DNA from: AP-15 sp963785565
Lineage (GTDB): Bacteria; Pseudomonadota; Alphaproteobacteria; ATCC43930; CGMCC-115725
Direction of reading: 5' to 3'
DNA length: 64,000 nucleotides
NCBI GenBank assembly: GCA_963785565.1
Contig: CAWAVV010000005.1
Location: forward strand, 434,001-498,000
The notes beneath the pieces were generated by a model, which saw only the letters and a program-made list of their open reading frames with translations, had not been told where the DNA came from and did no database searches. The position numbers and the translations under genes were made by a program. Positions 46,322 through 55,425 of the stretch are shown here, in pieces (within the stretch, counting starts at the first letter, position 1; every line of letters begins with the position of its first letter).

Positions 46322-47329
46322 ATGAGCGAGCGGCGCTCTCCGGTTCGATTCGACCAGGCCGGGCCTAAGACCGCGGACGGCCGTCGGCATCGGCTCGGCA
46401 TCATCATGCCGTGCTACAACCACCAAGCCCTGCTCGCTGGAGCGCTCGAGGCGATCGCCGGGCAGAGTTCCCCGCCCGACGAGGTCATCGTCATAGACGA
46501 TGGGTCCTCAGCGGCAGGCCGCTCCGCCATCGCCGCGGTCGTGGCGCGCCACCCGTTTGTCCATTTAATCCGGCACGAGACCAACCGCGGCGTCAACGCC
46601 GCCTGCGCGACAGGGCTCGCCGCGGCCTCGAGCGACTTTGTGCTGTTCGCCGCGGCCGACGATCGCCTCACCCCCACGATCGTCGAGCGCGCCCGCTCCG
46701 CTCTCGTGGTTTATCCGCAATCTGGCATTCTGTTCTCTGACAATGCGCTGATGGACGCCTCAGGCGTGAAAGAAACCCTATTTCCATTGGGCGTCGACGG
46801 CGTCCGCTGCTTTTCCGGGCTGGAGTTTCAGCGCTTCCTCAAGCGCAGCTTCTTTTACATCGCGACCTCGACCGTGTGGTTTCGCACCGAGCCGCTGCGT
46901 CGGCTAGGCGGGTTCGACGAGCGGCTGCGCTGGCATTCCGACTTCTTTGCCGCATACGCTCTCGGATTGTGGCAAGGCGCGACTTATGTACCCGACGCCG
47001 TCAGCTATTTCCGGGTATCCGCTGGCTCCTACAGCGCCGCGCGTCGGGATCGCCGCGAACAGGAGCAAGTGCTGCGAGCGTGGCTCGCCAAAACCGCGGA
47101 GCCCGCCATCTGGCCGCAGCGTCGCGCGTTTCGCGACTGCGGTTTGCTGCCGGTCTACGGCCGGCAGGTGCTCGCCGCTTTGCGCGCCGATCCGGGCTAT
47201 GTCACGCCGACCCTGGTGCTGCGCTTGCTGACACGCGGGCTATACGACCTCGTCCGTCCAGTTTTGCCGCTCGGTTGGCGGCGCTGGCTGCGGCGATTGT
47301 CCAGCGGAAGAGGCGTATCCTTCCGATGA
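46322..47329 (+). CDS. Glycosyltransferase family 2 protein
   Basis: 335 residues. GIIMPCYNHQALLAGALEAI, VIVIDDGSSAAGRS, HETNRGVNAACATGLAAASS and FVLFAAADDRLTPTIVERA (DxD region) define a GT-A glycosyltransferase; SFFYIATSTVWFRTEPLRRL and GGFDERLRWHSDFFAAYALG form the acceptor-side segment. Last gene of the plus-strand polysaccharide locus, followed by a probable terminator. Confidence 0.88.
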   Translation: MSERRSPVRFDQAGPKTADGRRHRLGIIMPCYNHQALLAGALEAIAGQSSPPDEVIVIDDGSSAAGRSAIAAVVARHPFVHLIRHETNRGVNAACATGLAAASSDFVLFAAADDRLTPTIVERARSALVVYPQSGILFSDNALMDASGVKETLFPLGVDGVRCFSGLEFQRFLKRSFFYIATSTVWFRTEPLRRLGGFDERLRWHSDFFAAYALGLWQGATYVPDAVSYFRVSAGSYSAARRDRREQEQVLRAWLAKTAEPAIWPQRRAFRDCGLLPVYGRQVLAALRADPGYVTPTLVLRLLTRGLYDLVRPVLPLGWRRWLRRLSSGRGVSFR

Positions 47330-47501
47330 AGCTTTCGATTACCCATTCGCCGATCCCCTCGTGCCGGACTGTAGCCGAGCGCGCGATTCGTCCCAAATGG
47401 CTAGCGTTGTTAGAGCTGTCCATTCGTAGGGCGGGCTGAGCAACTCGAAGCCACCACCAGCGCCCACAGGGCGAGGGTTTCGCAGGGAGCCGAACCCCTC
47501 T

Positions 47502-47526
47502 ACCCCACCGGGGTGGAAATTTTTTA
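47502..47526 (+). terminator. Rho-independent terminator candidate at the end of the polysaccharide locus
   Basis: A GC stem ACCCC (47502-47506) / GGGGT (47510-47514) with a 3-nt loop is followed by GGAAA and six T (47520-47525). It lies between the last glycosyltransferase and a convergent gene, and the T-run is on the plus strand. The stem is short, so confidence is moderate. Confidence 0.45.
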
Positions 47527-47542
47527 ATGGGTCACCTTATTC

Positions 47543-48325
47543 TTATTTTCTTCTATGATTCTCTAAGAACTGCTCGATTTGAGCATAGTAGGGAGGAAGG
47601 ATTTGTTGCCCATCTAAAAATTCCTGAATATGGCCGCGCCAGTCTGGGGGGATTCCATTCGCCGGCATGAACCTGATCCAAGTATGATCTCTCTCTATAT
47701 TTGATTCTCCGTCGGGTCCTTGCCGCTCAGGGTCCGATAATGGATAGAGAACGACATCACTATTAAGTAATTCATTATTGTAATAAACCTTCGGTAGCTC
47801 AAACATCGCGGACCAGGTGTGAAACGACTGAAGTGCGGCCGACGTTTGATACCCCATAAAAAATCTTACTCTTATTGCCCTCGGTAGTATTGCTTTCACG
47901 CCGGCGGCTTCCGCCGCTTTCAGATCCTTCTTAACCTCATCTGAGTCCAGAGCCATGACGGCAATATCGAACAAATCCCAATATAGTTTTTTTGCAACAG
48001 TATAAGGTTGACCTTTATCACGAGCTAAAAAATAATCGATCTGATTTTCCGCGACCTGTGCTCTGCCCCCTGAATTTTGAGTTACATGTGACTTTATTTC
48101 GGAAAGCATTTGGGCGATCGAAGGATAAGAGCTTGGAGCATGCTGACACATTTGAGGCGGGAGTGGGACCGATGTGACCACGATCTCGGAGGCCTGCCCA
48201 GACCCGGCCGGCGGCGATTCCGCCATCGCTGCCTTGATAAATGCATCGGCAGCCGAGGGAACCGTCCCCGAGGCCCCGGCACTCAAGGAAGCCATGACCA
48301 GAGCTTGGGCTAATTTTTTCGTCAC
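47543..48325 (-). CDS. Hypothetical exported protein, low-GC orphan
   Basis: 260 residues; no family recognised. The N terminus (MTKKLAQALVMASLSAGASG, then TVPSAADA) reads as a signal peptide. The mature part contains NQIDYFLARDKGQPYTVAKK, FFMGYQTSAALQSFHTWSAM and RDHTWIRFMPANGIPP. One hand-counted line at 47761 is 37 percent GC and another at 47701 is 55 percent, well below the surroundings, with A/T-rich third positions, suggesting recent acquisition. The GTG 48325 start lies 13 bp downstream of the stop of the flavin oxidoreductase gene. Confidence 0.65.
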   Translation of the reverse strand: MTKKLAQALVMASLSAGASGTVPSAADAFIKAAMAESPPAGSGQASEIVVTSVPLPPQMCQHAPSSYPSIAQMLSEIKSHVTQNSGGRAQVAENQIDYFLARDKGQPYTVAKKLYWDLFDIAVMALDSDEVKKDLKAAEAAGVKAILPRAIRVRFFMGYQTSAALQSFHTWSAMFELPKVYYNNELLNSDVVLYPLSDPERQGPDGESNIERDHTWIRFMPANGIPPDWRGHIQEFLDGQQILPPYYAQIEQFLENHRRK

Positions 48326-48338
48326 GGTCGATGCCGCC

Positions 48339-49515
48339 TCATCGGCCCAATTCCGCGAGCCGCGGCAGTACCTCCTTCGAGAACATGGTCAGGTTGTCGA
48401 CCGTGTCCTCATGGCTGATGAGACCGCCCTGGCCCATCATCAACAGATGGCCGAACCCGCCGACATGGTCGTAAAAGGCGCTGCAACTGGTCGTACACGT
48501 CGTCCGGCGTCCCGGCGAAGGAAAGGCCGGCGTCGATCGCCTCGCCGACCGTCATCGTGCGCGGGTTGATCGGGTGGCCGTCCTTGGTCTGCACCCGGGT
48601 CGCGCGCGCCGCCATCGCTCCGCCTGATTTCAGCATCTGCGCCGCCGCGCGCGATGAGACATAGCCGGGCGGGTTGGCGAATTGCGCCGCCACGATGCCG
48701 GAGGTGCGGCTGTAGCCGAGGATCTGGTCGGCGCGGCGATGGCCCTCCTCGCGCGTATCTCCAACCCCGATCAGCGCCATGTAGGCCAGGCGGTCGGGCG
48801 CTGGCTCGCGGCCGGCCTCGCGGGCCTTGCTGCGATAGGCCTCGAAGATTGCCGGAGTGCGCACCCAGCCGGTGTTGAGGACGCCGATCACCATGCCGCG
48901 CGCCGCCGCCTCGGTGGCGCTTTCCGTGCTGCCGACGGGCGTCCACACCGGCGGGTGGGGCTGCTGGTACGGGCGCGGCCAGACATTGACCGAACGGTAT
49001 TGGAAATGCGTGCCCTCCCAGTTGAACGGCCCGTCATGGCTGGTCATCGCCTTCAGGATCAGGTCGTGGGCCTCCCAGAACCGTTCGGTCAAATCGGCCG
49101 GATTGGTGTTGGCCGGCGAGATCTCGAACGGCACGCCCTTGACAAAGCCCATCTCGAGCCGGCCGCGCGAGATCACATCGATCATCGAGTATTCCTCGGC
49201 GACGCGGATCGGGTCGTTGCGGTTGCCGATCGGCATGCCGAGCGCCAGCAGGCGCACCTTCTTGGTCTCGCGCGCCAAGATCGCCATCGGGATCGTGCAC
49301 ACCGAATCGGCGCAGGTCGCGGTCGCGTGGTGCTCGTTCGTCATGATGTTGATGCCGAGCTCGTCGCACAGCGCCCATTCGTCGAGATAGCGGTGGTAGA
49401 GGTCGGCGCCGATTTTCGGGTCGAAGAGCCGGTTCGGGACAATGACACGATAGGAGTCGCCGAGCTCCGGCCACGCCGGGTGATAGGCCATCTCGCTGAA
49501 ATGCCAGACTTTCAT
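48339..49515 (-). CDS. LLM-class (luciferase-like) flavin-dependent oxidoreductase, frameshifted near the C terminus
   Basis: Bacterial luciferase-type TIM barrel: MKVWHFSEMAYHPAW, EHHATATCADSVCTIPMAIL (the NEHH motif), EEYSMIDVISRGRLEMGFVK and GTPDDVYDQL. After QLQ the frame is lost near 48478-48486; in the adjoining frame the family C terminus FYDHVGGFGHLLMMGQGGL, then VDNLTMFSKEVLPRLAELGR, reaches TGA at 48339-48341. The restored protein is about 390 residues. It uses reduced flavin to oxygenate a small organic substrate, not identifiable here. The ATG overlaps the stop of the upstream hydrolase gene by 4 nt. Confidence 0.82.
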
Positions 49516-50288
49516 CCTTGCACCTCCGAGCCCGCGAAGCGTTCGATCGCGTCGGCGACCGCGTCGGGACGTTCGATCTGCGGGTAGTGTCCGGCCCGCG
49601 CCACCCTCTCGAACCGGGCGTTGGGCAGCGAGGCGCGGAGCTTTTCACCGTAATCGGGCGAGACGATGCCGTCGCTGTCGCCCCACAAGACCAATGCCGG
49701 GGCCCGCACCCGGTGCAGCCATTGGCGCAAACCGGGATCGTGCATATAGGGGCGCCAGCCATAGAGCGCGGTGGCCGAGCGGTCGCGGGCGATCGCCGTC
49801 AGTTCGTCGTCGCCGAGTGCTGCATAATCGGGAACGGCGCGCGCGGGATCGAAAAAGGTGCGCCGGTGCCGCTCGTCATCGGGCAAGGCGTAAATGTCGG
49901 CGATGTCGCGCTCTTCGCGCCCGCCGAATTTGAGCCCGAGCGAGTCGATCAGCACCAGACGGCGGATGCGGGCGACCGAGCGCACGCAGATTTCGAGCGC
50001 GATCCACCCGCCGAAAGAGGAACCGACGAGCACGACATCGCTCGGCTGCCGGTCGATCCAGTCGAGATAGAGATAGGCGAGATCGTGGATCGTGCGAAAC
50101 CCATCGGGCCGCTCGGAGTGGCCAAAGCCGGGGTGGCGCGGCGCGGTGACCCGCCAGCGACGCGCCAGCCGACCGAGAAAGGGGGCGTTCTGGGCGACGT
50201 AGTCTCCGCCGTGCAGGAACAGCAGCGGCGGACCGGTTCCCGCGACCGACCCGTCGAGCGAATATCGACCGATTTCGATCCCCTCCAT
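49512..50288 (-). CDS. Alpha/beta hydrolase
   Basis: 258 residues. The oxyanion region is LLFLHGGDYVAQNAPFL, the nucleophile elbow VLVGSSFGGWIAL (GxSxG), the acid is probably in LVLWGDSDGIVSPDY, and the catalytic His is in RAGHYPQIERPD. ATG 50288 has GGGAGAG ahead; the frame is open further upstream without similarity. Its 4-nt overlap with the flavin monooxygenase suggests the pair acts in one catabolic route, for example oxygenation followed by ester or C-C hydrolysis (inference). Confidence 0.85.
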   Translation of the reverse strand: MEGIEIGRYSLDGSVAGTGPPLLFLHGGDYVAQNAPFLGRLARRWRVTAPRHPGFGHSERPDGFRTIHDLAYLYLDWIDRQPSDVVLVGSSFGGWIALEICVRSVARIRRLVLIDSLGLKFGGREERDIADIYALPDDERHRRTFFDPARAVPDYAALGDDELTAIARDRSATALYGWRPYMHDPGLRQWLHRVRAPALVLWGDSDGIVSPDYGEKLRASLPNARFERVARAGHYPQIERPDAVADAIERFAGSEVQG

Positions 50289-50474
50289 TCGATCTCTCCC
50301 GCTCGCCGCGATGCCGTCGGCGCGGCGTTCTCGGCCGGCAGTATCGCGATCATTCGCGCCGCGGTCCACTCGGGCTGCGCTCGACCTGCCGAGGCTTGCT
50401 TTCAGCGCGCGGTGGAACGAGGTTGAATTGCCGGCCAGCCGCCGGCGGCCGACCCAGGCGCGAAGGAGGCGACC

Positions 50475-51833
50475 ATGCAGGCAGAGCAAACCGCGGGCTC
50501 GGGCGTCGCTCCGGTACGCGCCGCTCCCGTCTCGGTCGACGAGATGGCGCAAGTGCTGGCGCTAAATCCGACCTTCACCCAGTTCGATCGGGCAGCGTTG
50601 CGCGCGCTCGCCGCACGCTCCGGCGTCGCCACCTTCGCAGCCGGCGATCTGATCATGGGCCAAGGCGACCCCGGCAGCTCCGCCTATCTGATCCTCGAAG
50701 GCGAGGTCGACGTGTTCGTCGAAATTCCGGTCGAGCGGATCCATCTGGCGACCCTCGGACGCCACAACATCATCGGCGAGCTCGGCGCCTTCACCGACAT
50801 GCCGCGCACCGCCACCGTAATTGCCCGCACCGATCTGGTGGCGTTGCGGATCGAGCGCGATACCTTGATGGGCCTCGCCGCGGATTATCCGATAATCGCG
50901 ATCGCCGTCATCGGCGAGCTCGGCCGCCGGCTGCACAGCATGAACCGGCCGCTCGCTTATTTGACTTACGCGGCCAGCGCGCTCGCCCGCGACCAATACG
51001 ACGATGCGATGCTGACCGAGCTGACCAACCAGCAGGGCGAGCTCGCCAATTTCGCCCGGGTGTTCGCCAATATGGCGGCGGAGATCCGCGACAAGCAGCA
51101 GCGCCGCCGCGAGATGGAGGCCGCCGCCGATATCCAGAAATCGATCCTGCCGGAGCCGCTCGCGCATGACGGGGCGGCTGCCGCCGTCGATCTTCACGCC
51201 GAGATGCATCCGGCTCGCGATATCGGCGGCGATTTCTACGACTACTATCTGATTGACGACCGTCGGCTGGCCGTCACCGTTGCCGACGTCTCCGGCAAGG
51301 GCATCCCGGCGGCTTTGTTCATGGCCGTGTCGCGCACGGTGCTGCGCTCGGTTGCCGGGCACGGCGACATGGCCTCGGCCATCGGTGACGCCAACACTCT
51401 GCTCGCGGCAAGAAACGACGCCTGCATGTTCGTGACGATGTTTCACGGCGTGCTCGATCTGCCGACCGGGATCTTGCGCTGGTGCAACGCCGGGCATGAC
51501 CCACCCTATTTGCTGCGCGCCGGCGGCGAACAGGAAAGGTTGCACGCGACCGGTATCCCGCTCGGCATCGACCGGTCAGTGTCGCATCGGATCGGCGAGA
51601 CCGTGCTGATGCCCGGCGATGGGCTGTTTCTCTATAGCGACGGCATCACCGAGGCCTTCAACCCGCAAGGCGAGGCCTATGGCGGGGCGCGGCTCGAACG
51701 CGCGCTCGACCGGGCGCGCGGCCGCAGCGCCGCCGAGACCATCGCCGACATTCTCGCGGACACCGCGCGTTTTGCCGGCGATGCCGAGCAGGCCGACGAC
51801 ATTACCTGCCTGGCGCTCCATTATCGGCCGTAA
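50475..51833 (+). CDS. Cyclic-nucleotide-binding domain protein with SpoIIE-type PP2C phosphatase
   Basis: 452 residues. Residues about 35-150 form a CRP-like cNMP-binding domain (FAAGDLIMGQGDPGSSAYLI, IIGELGAFTDMPRTATVIA). A helical linker (about 160-225) leads to a SpoIIE/PP2C Ser/Thr phosphatase with metal motifs HPARDIGGDFYDYY, VADVSGKGIPAALFMA and DGLFLYSDGITEAF. Such proteins dephosphorylate anti-anti-sigma factors or similar partners in response to a ligand. No STAS or anti-sigma partner is encoded nearby. AAGGAGG lies just ahead of ATG 50475, one of the strongest ribosome-binding sites in the window. Confidence 0.92.
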   Translation: MQAEQTAGSGVAPVRAAPVSVDEMAQVLALNPTFTQFDRAALRALAARSGVATFAAGDLIMGQGDPGSSAYLILEGEVDVFVEIPVERIHLATLGRHNIIGELGAFTDMPRTATVIARTDLVALRIERDTLMGLAADYPIIAIAVIGELGRRLHSMNRPLAYLTYAASALARDQYDDAMLTELTNQQGELANFARVFANMAAEIRDKQQRRREMEAAADIQKSILPEPLAHDGAAAAVDLHAEMHPARDIGGDFYDYYLIDDRRLAVTVADVSGKGIPAALFMAVSRTVLRSVAGHGDMASAIGDANTLLAARNDACMFVTMFHGVLDLPTGILRWCNAGHDPPYLLRAGGEQERLHATGIPLGIDRSVSHRIGETVLMPGDGLFLYSDGITEAFNPQGEAYGGARLERALDRARGRSAAETIADILADTARFAGDAEQADDITCLALHYRP

Positions 51834-51964
51834 ATCGCCGCCCGGGACGCCGCCGCCGCGGCGGGATTGCCAGATAAGAATTCCTGTACCAGGTGCGGCA
51901 ATTTGTCCTATTCTGGATCGGCGCGGCGGCTGGTTCGGGCTGCGCCCAGTGCGGCGAGGGCATC

Positions 51965-52396
51965 ATGAACGTCGAAGCAATCCTGCGCGGTAAAGGGCGG
52001 GCGGTGGCGACGATCCGTCCCGATCAGACTATCGCGGCGGCATTGGCCGCGCTGCGCGACCGCAATATCGGCGCCCTCGTCGTCAGCGAAGACGGCGGCA
52101 GCGTCGACGGCATCATCTCCGAGCGCGACATCGTCCACGGGCTTGCCGATCACGGTAGCGCGCTGCTTTCGCTAAACGTCGGCGAGGTGATGACCCGGCG
52201 GGTCACCACCTGCGATCCCGCCGACAGCGTCGCCGATCTGATGGCCGAGATGACCAACCGCCGGATCCGCCATTTGCCGGTGGTCCATGACGGGCGGCTC
52301 GTCGGCATCGTCAGCATCGGCGATCTGGTCAAGAACCGGCTCGACGAGATCGAATACGAGGCGCGCTCGTTGCGCTCGTTCATCGCCGGCGCCTGA
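51965..52396 (+). CDS. CBS-domain pair protein
   Basis: 143 residues made of two CBS motifs: TIRPDQTIAAALAALRDRNI with GIISERDIVHGL, and VTTCDPADSVADLMAEMTNR with LVGIVSIGDLVKNRL. CBS pairs bind adenosine nucleotides or SAM and act as energy or ligand sensors. ATG 51965 after GGCGAGGGC; the longer frame from 51893 adds an unrelated segment. It follows the SpoIIE phosphatase by about 130 bp and may share its signalling context. Confidence 0.88.
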   Translation: MNVEAILRGKGRAVATIRPDQTIAAALAALRDRNIGALVVSEDGGSVDGIISERDIVHGLADHGSALLSLNVGEVMTRRVTTCDPADSVADLMAEMTNRRIRHLPVVHDGRLVGIVSIGDLVKNRLDEIEYEARSLRSFIAGA

Positions 52397-52410
52397 GCTC
52401 CGCCCCCCTC

Positions 52411-52600
52411 AGTCGTCTTCCTGGCGGAGGCCGGGACCCATGGCGAAAATGGTCACCGGCCTCCGCCGATAACTTCATGGAGAGACGGCACCGCGCTAGT
52501 CGTAAGCCGCCTTACATTTGTCACCTGCATCCCTCAGTGGTCTTCCCGGCGGAGGCCGGGACCCATGGCGAAAATCGGCACCGGCCTTCGCCGGTGTGAC
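52411..52600. repeat. Two direct copies of a palindromic intergenic repeat
   Basis: Copy 1 (52411-52472) and copy 2 (52535-52600) share TCTTCC, GGCGGAGGCCGGGACCCATG and GCGAAAAT, and each ends in a reverse-complementary arm (ACCGGCCTCCGCC or ACCGGCCTTCGCCGG), so each can fold into a long hairpin. They fill the gap between the CBS gene and the ICMT-like gene and look like REP-type elements. Confidence 0.65.
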
Positions 52601-52665
52601 GCCGACCTTGGATGCGATCTGTCAGCATAACTCCACCTAGATCGCTCGCGCACCCCACCATTCAT

Positions 52666-53322
52666 ATGCCAACAACAATCCGATTGATCCTGATCGTCGC
52701 CGGGGCCGCCGCCTATCTCGGCCTGGCAGTCCTCGGCTGGGGCGGGTTTGCTACGTTCTTCTCCCACCCGGCGCTGATCGCGCTCGCCATCGTGTTCTTC
52801 GCGGTATCCGGCGCCGCGCTGTTCGCCGGTGGCAATCTGAGCTCCGGCGAGCGCGAGGATCGGGGCAATCGCTGGGTTATCGCCGCCTTCGCGGTGATCG
52901 GATTGCTGGCGGCCTACCTGCCGGCTTACACGGACCGCAGCGAGTTTTGGACCATCGACGGCAATGCCGTTCGCTGGCTCGGCGTCGTTCTGTTCGCCGC
53001 CGGCGGCGCGCTGCGGCTGTGGCCGGTCTTTGTCCTCGGCAACCGGTTCAGCGGGTTGGTGGCCATCCAGCCGGGGCATACCCTGGTCACGACCGGCATC
53101 TATGCAGTCATCCGCCACCCCAGCTATCTGGGGCTGCTGGTCAATTCGCTGGGCTGGGCGCTGGCTTTTCGCTCCGGGGTAGGCGTGCTGCTGACCGCGC
53201 TGATGATCCCGCCGCTCCTCGCCCGCATCCACGCCGAGGAGCGGCTGCTGCGCGCGCAGTTCGGCGAGGCCTATGACGCTTATCGCGCCCGGACCTCGCG
53301 GATGATCCCCGGCCTCTATTAA
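52666..53322 (+). CDS. Isoprenylcysteine carboxyl methyltransferase-like membrane protein
   Basis: 218 residues with about five membrane helices (LILIVAGAAAYLGLAVLGW; ALIALAIVFFAVSGAALFAG; VIAAFAVIGLLAAYLPAY; WLGVVLFAAGGALRLWPVFV). The C-terminal SAM/lipid motif is GIYAVIRHPSYLGLLVNSLG and EERLLRAQFGEAYDAYRART, the conserved ICMT/PEMT-like ending. The substrate in bacteria is generally unknown. ATG 52666 gives a normal N terminus; upstream codons overlap repeat DNA. Confidence 0.85.
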   Translation: MPTTIRLILIVAGAAAYLGLAVLGWGGFATFFSHPALIALAIVFFAVSGAALFAGGNLSSGEREDRGNRWVIAAFAVIGLLAAYLPAYTDRSEFWTIDGNAVRWLGVVLFAAGGALRLWPVFVLGNRFSGLVAIQPGHTLVTTGIYAVIRHPSYLGLLVNSLGWALAFRSGVGVLLTALMIPPLLARIHAEERLLRAQFGEAYDAYRARTSRMIPGLY

Positions 53323-53714
53323 GGCGCGCAGGAAAGGTTGGTGCCGGCGAGGAAAGGTTCCGCCACCGAAGCCCCGGATGGCAGGCACATCACCCAATGC
53401 GGCGCGATGCTCGATGCTCCAGCGGGCGCTGCCGCCGCCGTCGACCCGCCGCCGGTCGCCGCCGCCGTGGATCTCGCTGAGCTGCCCGACGAAGTCGTTG
53501 CACCTCCGCTGGTCGCCGATGTCGTTGTCGTCGTCGTCGAAGACGGCGTCGTTGTCGCGGTGATCGCCGGCAACCTCACCGCGCCGGATGCTCCGCTCGT
53601 CAGCGCGGTCCCGGCGGCGCCGGTGGCCGTCGCGGCGGTCTGCGCTGCGCCGGGGCCGGTCAGCGCGACCAGCAGCGGCAGGACAATGAGGACAATCCGA
53701 AATAGCTCGGCCAT
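53319..53714 (-). CDS. Small exported Ser/Thr/Ala-rich protein, hypothetical
   Basis: 131 residues from ATG 53714 (145 if an upstream start at 53756 is used). MAELFRIVLIVLPLLVALTG ending PGAAQ is a clear signal peptide. The body is low complexity (a run of seven Thr, and SGGATTSSGSSARSTAAATG), followed by a short C-terminal part with two Cys (HWVMCLPSGASVAEPF, TNLSC) that may form a disulfide. No family recognised. The stop overlaps the convergent ICMT-like gene by 4 nt. Confidence 0.6.
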   Translation of the reverse strand: MAELFRIVLIVLPLLVALTGPGAAQTAATATGAAGTALTSGASGAVRLPAITATTTPSSTTTTTTSATSGGATTSSGSSARSTAAATGGGSTAAAAPAGASSIAPHWVMCLPSGASVAEPFLAGTNLSCAP

Positions 53715-53901
53715 GGCCGCGTCCGATCCGAAACTGACGACCGTTATGCGGCGCATCCCGCGTCGATCATCCCCCGCAGTCCACTCGTGCAGGCTTACAA
53801 GCCCGCATCACGCGCCGCCGCGCCGCCCGGCCATTTAGCTTTGCTTGCAGGAGGGGTTCTCTGGGGAACTGAGACACTGAAATAGAGAGCACGCGCTTGG
53901 G

Positions 53902-55425
53902 TTACCGGGAAGTCACAGTGTCGAAATCCGCGCTTGACGTCAGCTGGCCGGTCGCAAAGGCAAGCGCTGCCGCGTTTATCAGCGACTGTGCGTGGGCCCG
54001 GGTCACCGCGGCGCGCGCCGTGGCAAGCCCCGTCTGCGCGGAGGTCGCATCGGTCAATGTACCGACGCCGTGCGCGTAAGAATCACTGGCGCTGTGGAAG
54101 GCGGCCTCGGATGCGTTTTGCAGGGCGATGGCAGCATCATATTGCTGCAACCCCGTATCGACCTGGTCGTAGGCGAGCGCCACCTCGCGCAAAGCCTGGT
54201 CGGTGCGTTCCTTCAACGCGGCCGAGGCCTCTTCGCGCTTTGACTGGGCGATGCTCAACTTGTTTTGCAGCAATCCGCCTTCGTAGAGTGGCCATTCGAG
54301 CTTTAGCAACGCAGCGCCCTGTGGCTTGGCGACCGGCAAATAGGCCGAGTTGTCTACGCTGAGCCGGCCGAAATTGCCTTGCACGTTGGCGCTCAACGAA
54401 ATTTTTGGAAGTAGAGCGGAGCGTGCGGCCGCGATTTCAGCATCGGTCGCGCGCAACTGCGCCACCCCAGCCAGCAGGTCGGGCCGCCGCCGCAGCGCCT
54501 CACTGAGCATGTCGTCGACTGTGCGCGCAGTACGCGGCGGCAGTGGGCGCTCCGAGGCGCCCGCCACCCTCAGCTTCGTGATCGGCGGCAGGTCCATGGC
54601 CGCAAGCAAGGTGTAAATCGCGTCGTGCTGGGCGGCGTCGGCCTCCGCGAGATCGTACTGCGCCTGGGCCGTCCCGCGGCGGGCGAGCTGCACGTCAACG
54701 ATTGTGTCGAGGCCGCGCCCGAACAGCGCCTCGGCGGATTGCTGCACCACCTTGGCATCGGCCAAGCCTTGCCGCGCCGCGCGCAATGCGGCATCGGCGC
54801 CGTCCAACGTGAAATACGCGCGGGCCACGTTAAAGATCAGTTGCTGATGCGCCGCTGTAAACGCCACGTTCCCGGCGATCGAGAGTTGGCCCGCCGCTTC
54901 GACCGCGGCTGCCCGGCCGCCGAAATCGAGCAACAGATAGTCTATGGTCAGTTGCGGGAGCGCTTCCTGAGCGTTGAAAGTGATGAACCCTTGGGGAGCG
55001 AGGTTGCTGGGGAACGGGACTACGACGTGCTCCCAGCCGGCGACCGCGCTCGCCGTCAGCGCCGGAAGATAAGCGGCACGCGCGATGCCGACATTGATCG
55101 CGGCCTGTCGCGCCTGCTCCCACGCGACGCGCGTTGCCGGGTTGCGGCGCTGGGCGATATCGATCAGTTCGACGAGCGAATACATATGGTTGGGGTCGAT
55201 ATCGGCGGGGGACGGCAACTGGACCGCCGTGTTCGGTGGCACCACGAATCGCCGGGGTCCGCCGCTGGCGGATGTGGGCGCCGCCGGCGCCTCTTCGGAT
55301 AACTGGACGCGCCAGGGGGTGTCGGGCGACGCCGGCGCAAGGTCTCTGGTGTCGTTGCAGGCGCCGAGCATCGCGCACGCGGCCAAGGCAATGCGCCGCA
55401 ACCTAGCCGGCAGCATGGAATGCAT
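53902..55425 (-). CDS. TolC-family outer-membrane efflux lipoprotein
   Basis: 507 residues. A lipoprotein signal peptide LAACAMLGAC places Cys23 as the lipidated residue. Two repeats typical of outer-membrane efflux proteins follow: PATRVAWEQARQAAINVGIA with LTIDYLLLDFGGRAAAVEAA, and RPDLLAGVAQLRATDAEIAA with LLKLEWPLYEGGLLQNKLSI. Last gene of the minus-strand efflux operon; it starts inside the 3' end of the FUSC gene (23-nt overlap). Confidence 0.9.
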   Translation of the reverse strand: MHSMLPARLRRIALAACAMLGACNDTRDLAPASPDTPWRVQLSEEAPAAPTSASGGPRRFVVPPNTAVQLPSPADIDPNHMYSLVELIDIAQRRNPATRVAWEQARQAAINVGIARAAYLPALTASAVAGWEHVVVPFPSNLAPQGFITFNAQEALPQLTIDYLLLDFGGRAAAVEAAGQLSIAGNVAFTAAHQQLIFNVARAYFTLDGADAALRAARQGLADAKVVQQSAEALFGRGLDTIVDVQLARRGTAQAQYDLAEADAAQHDAIYTLLAAMDLPPITKLRVAGASERPLPPRTARTVDDMLSEALRRRPDLLAGVAQLRATDAEIAAARSALLPKISLSANVQGNFGRLSVDNSAYLPVAKPQGAALLKLEWPLYEGGLLQNKLSIAQSKREEASAALKERTDQALREVALAYDQVDTGLQQYDAAIALQNASEAAFHSASDSYAHGVGTLTDATSAQTGLATARAAVTRAHAQSLINAAALAFATGQLTSSADFDTVTSR

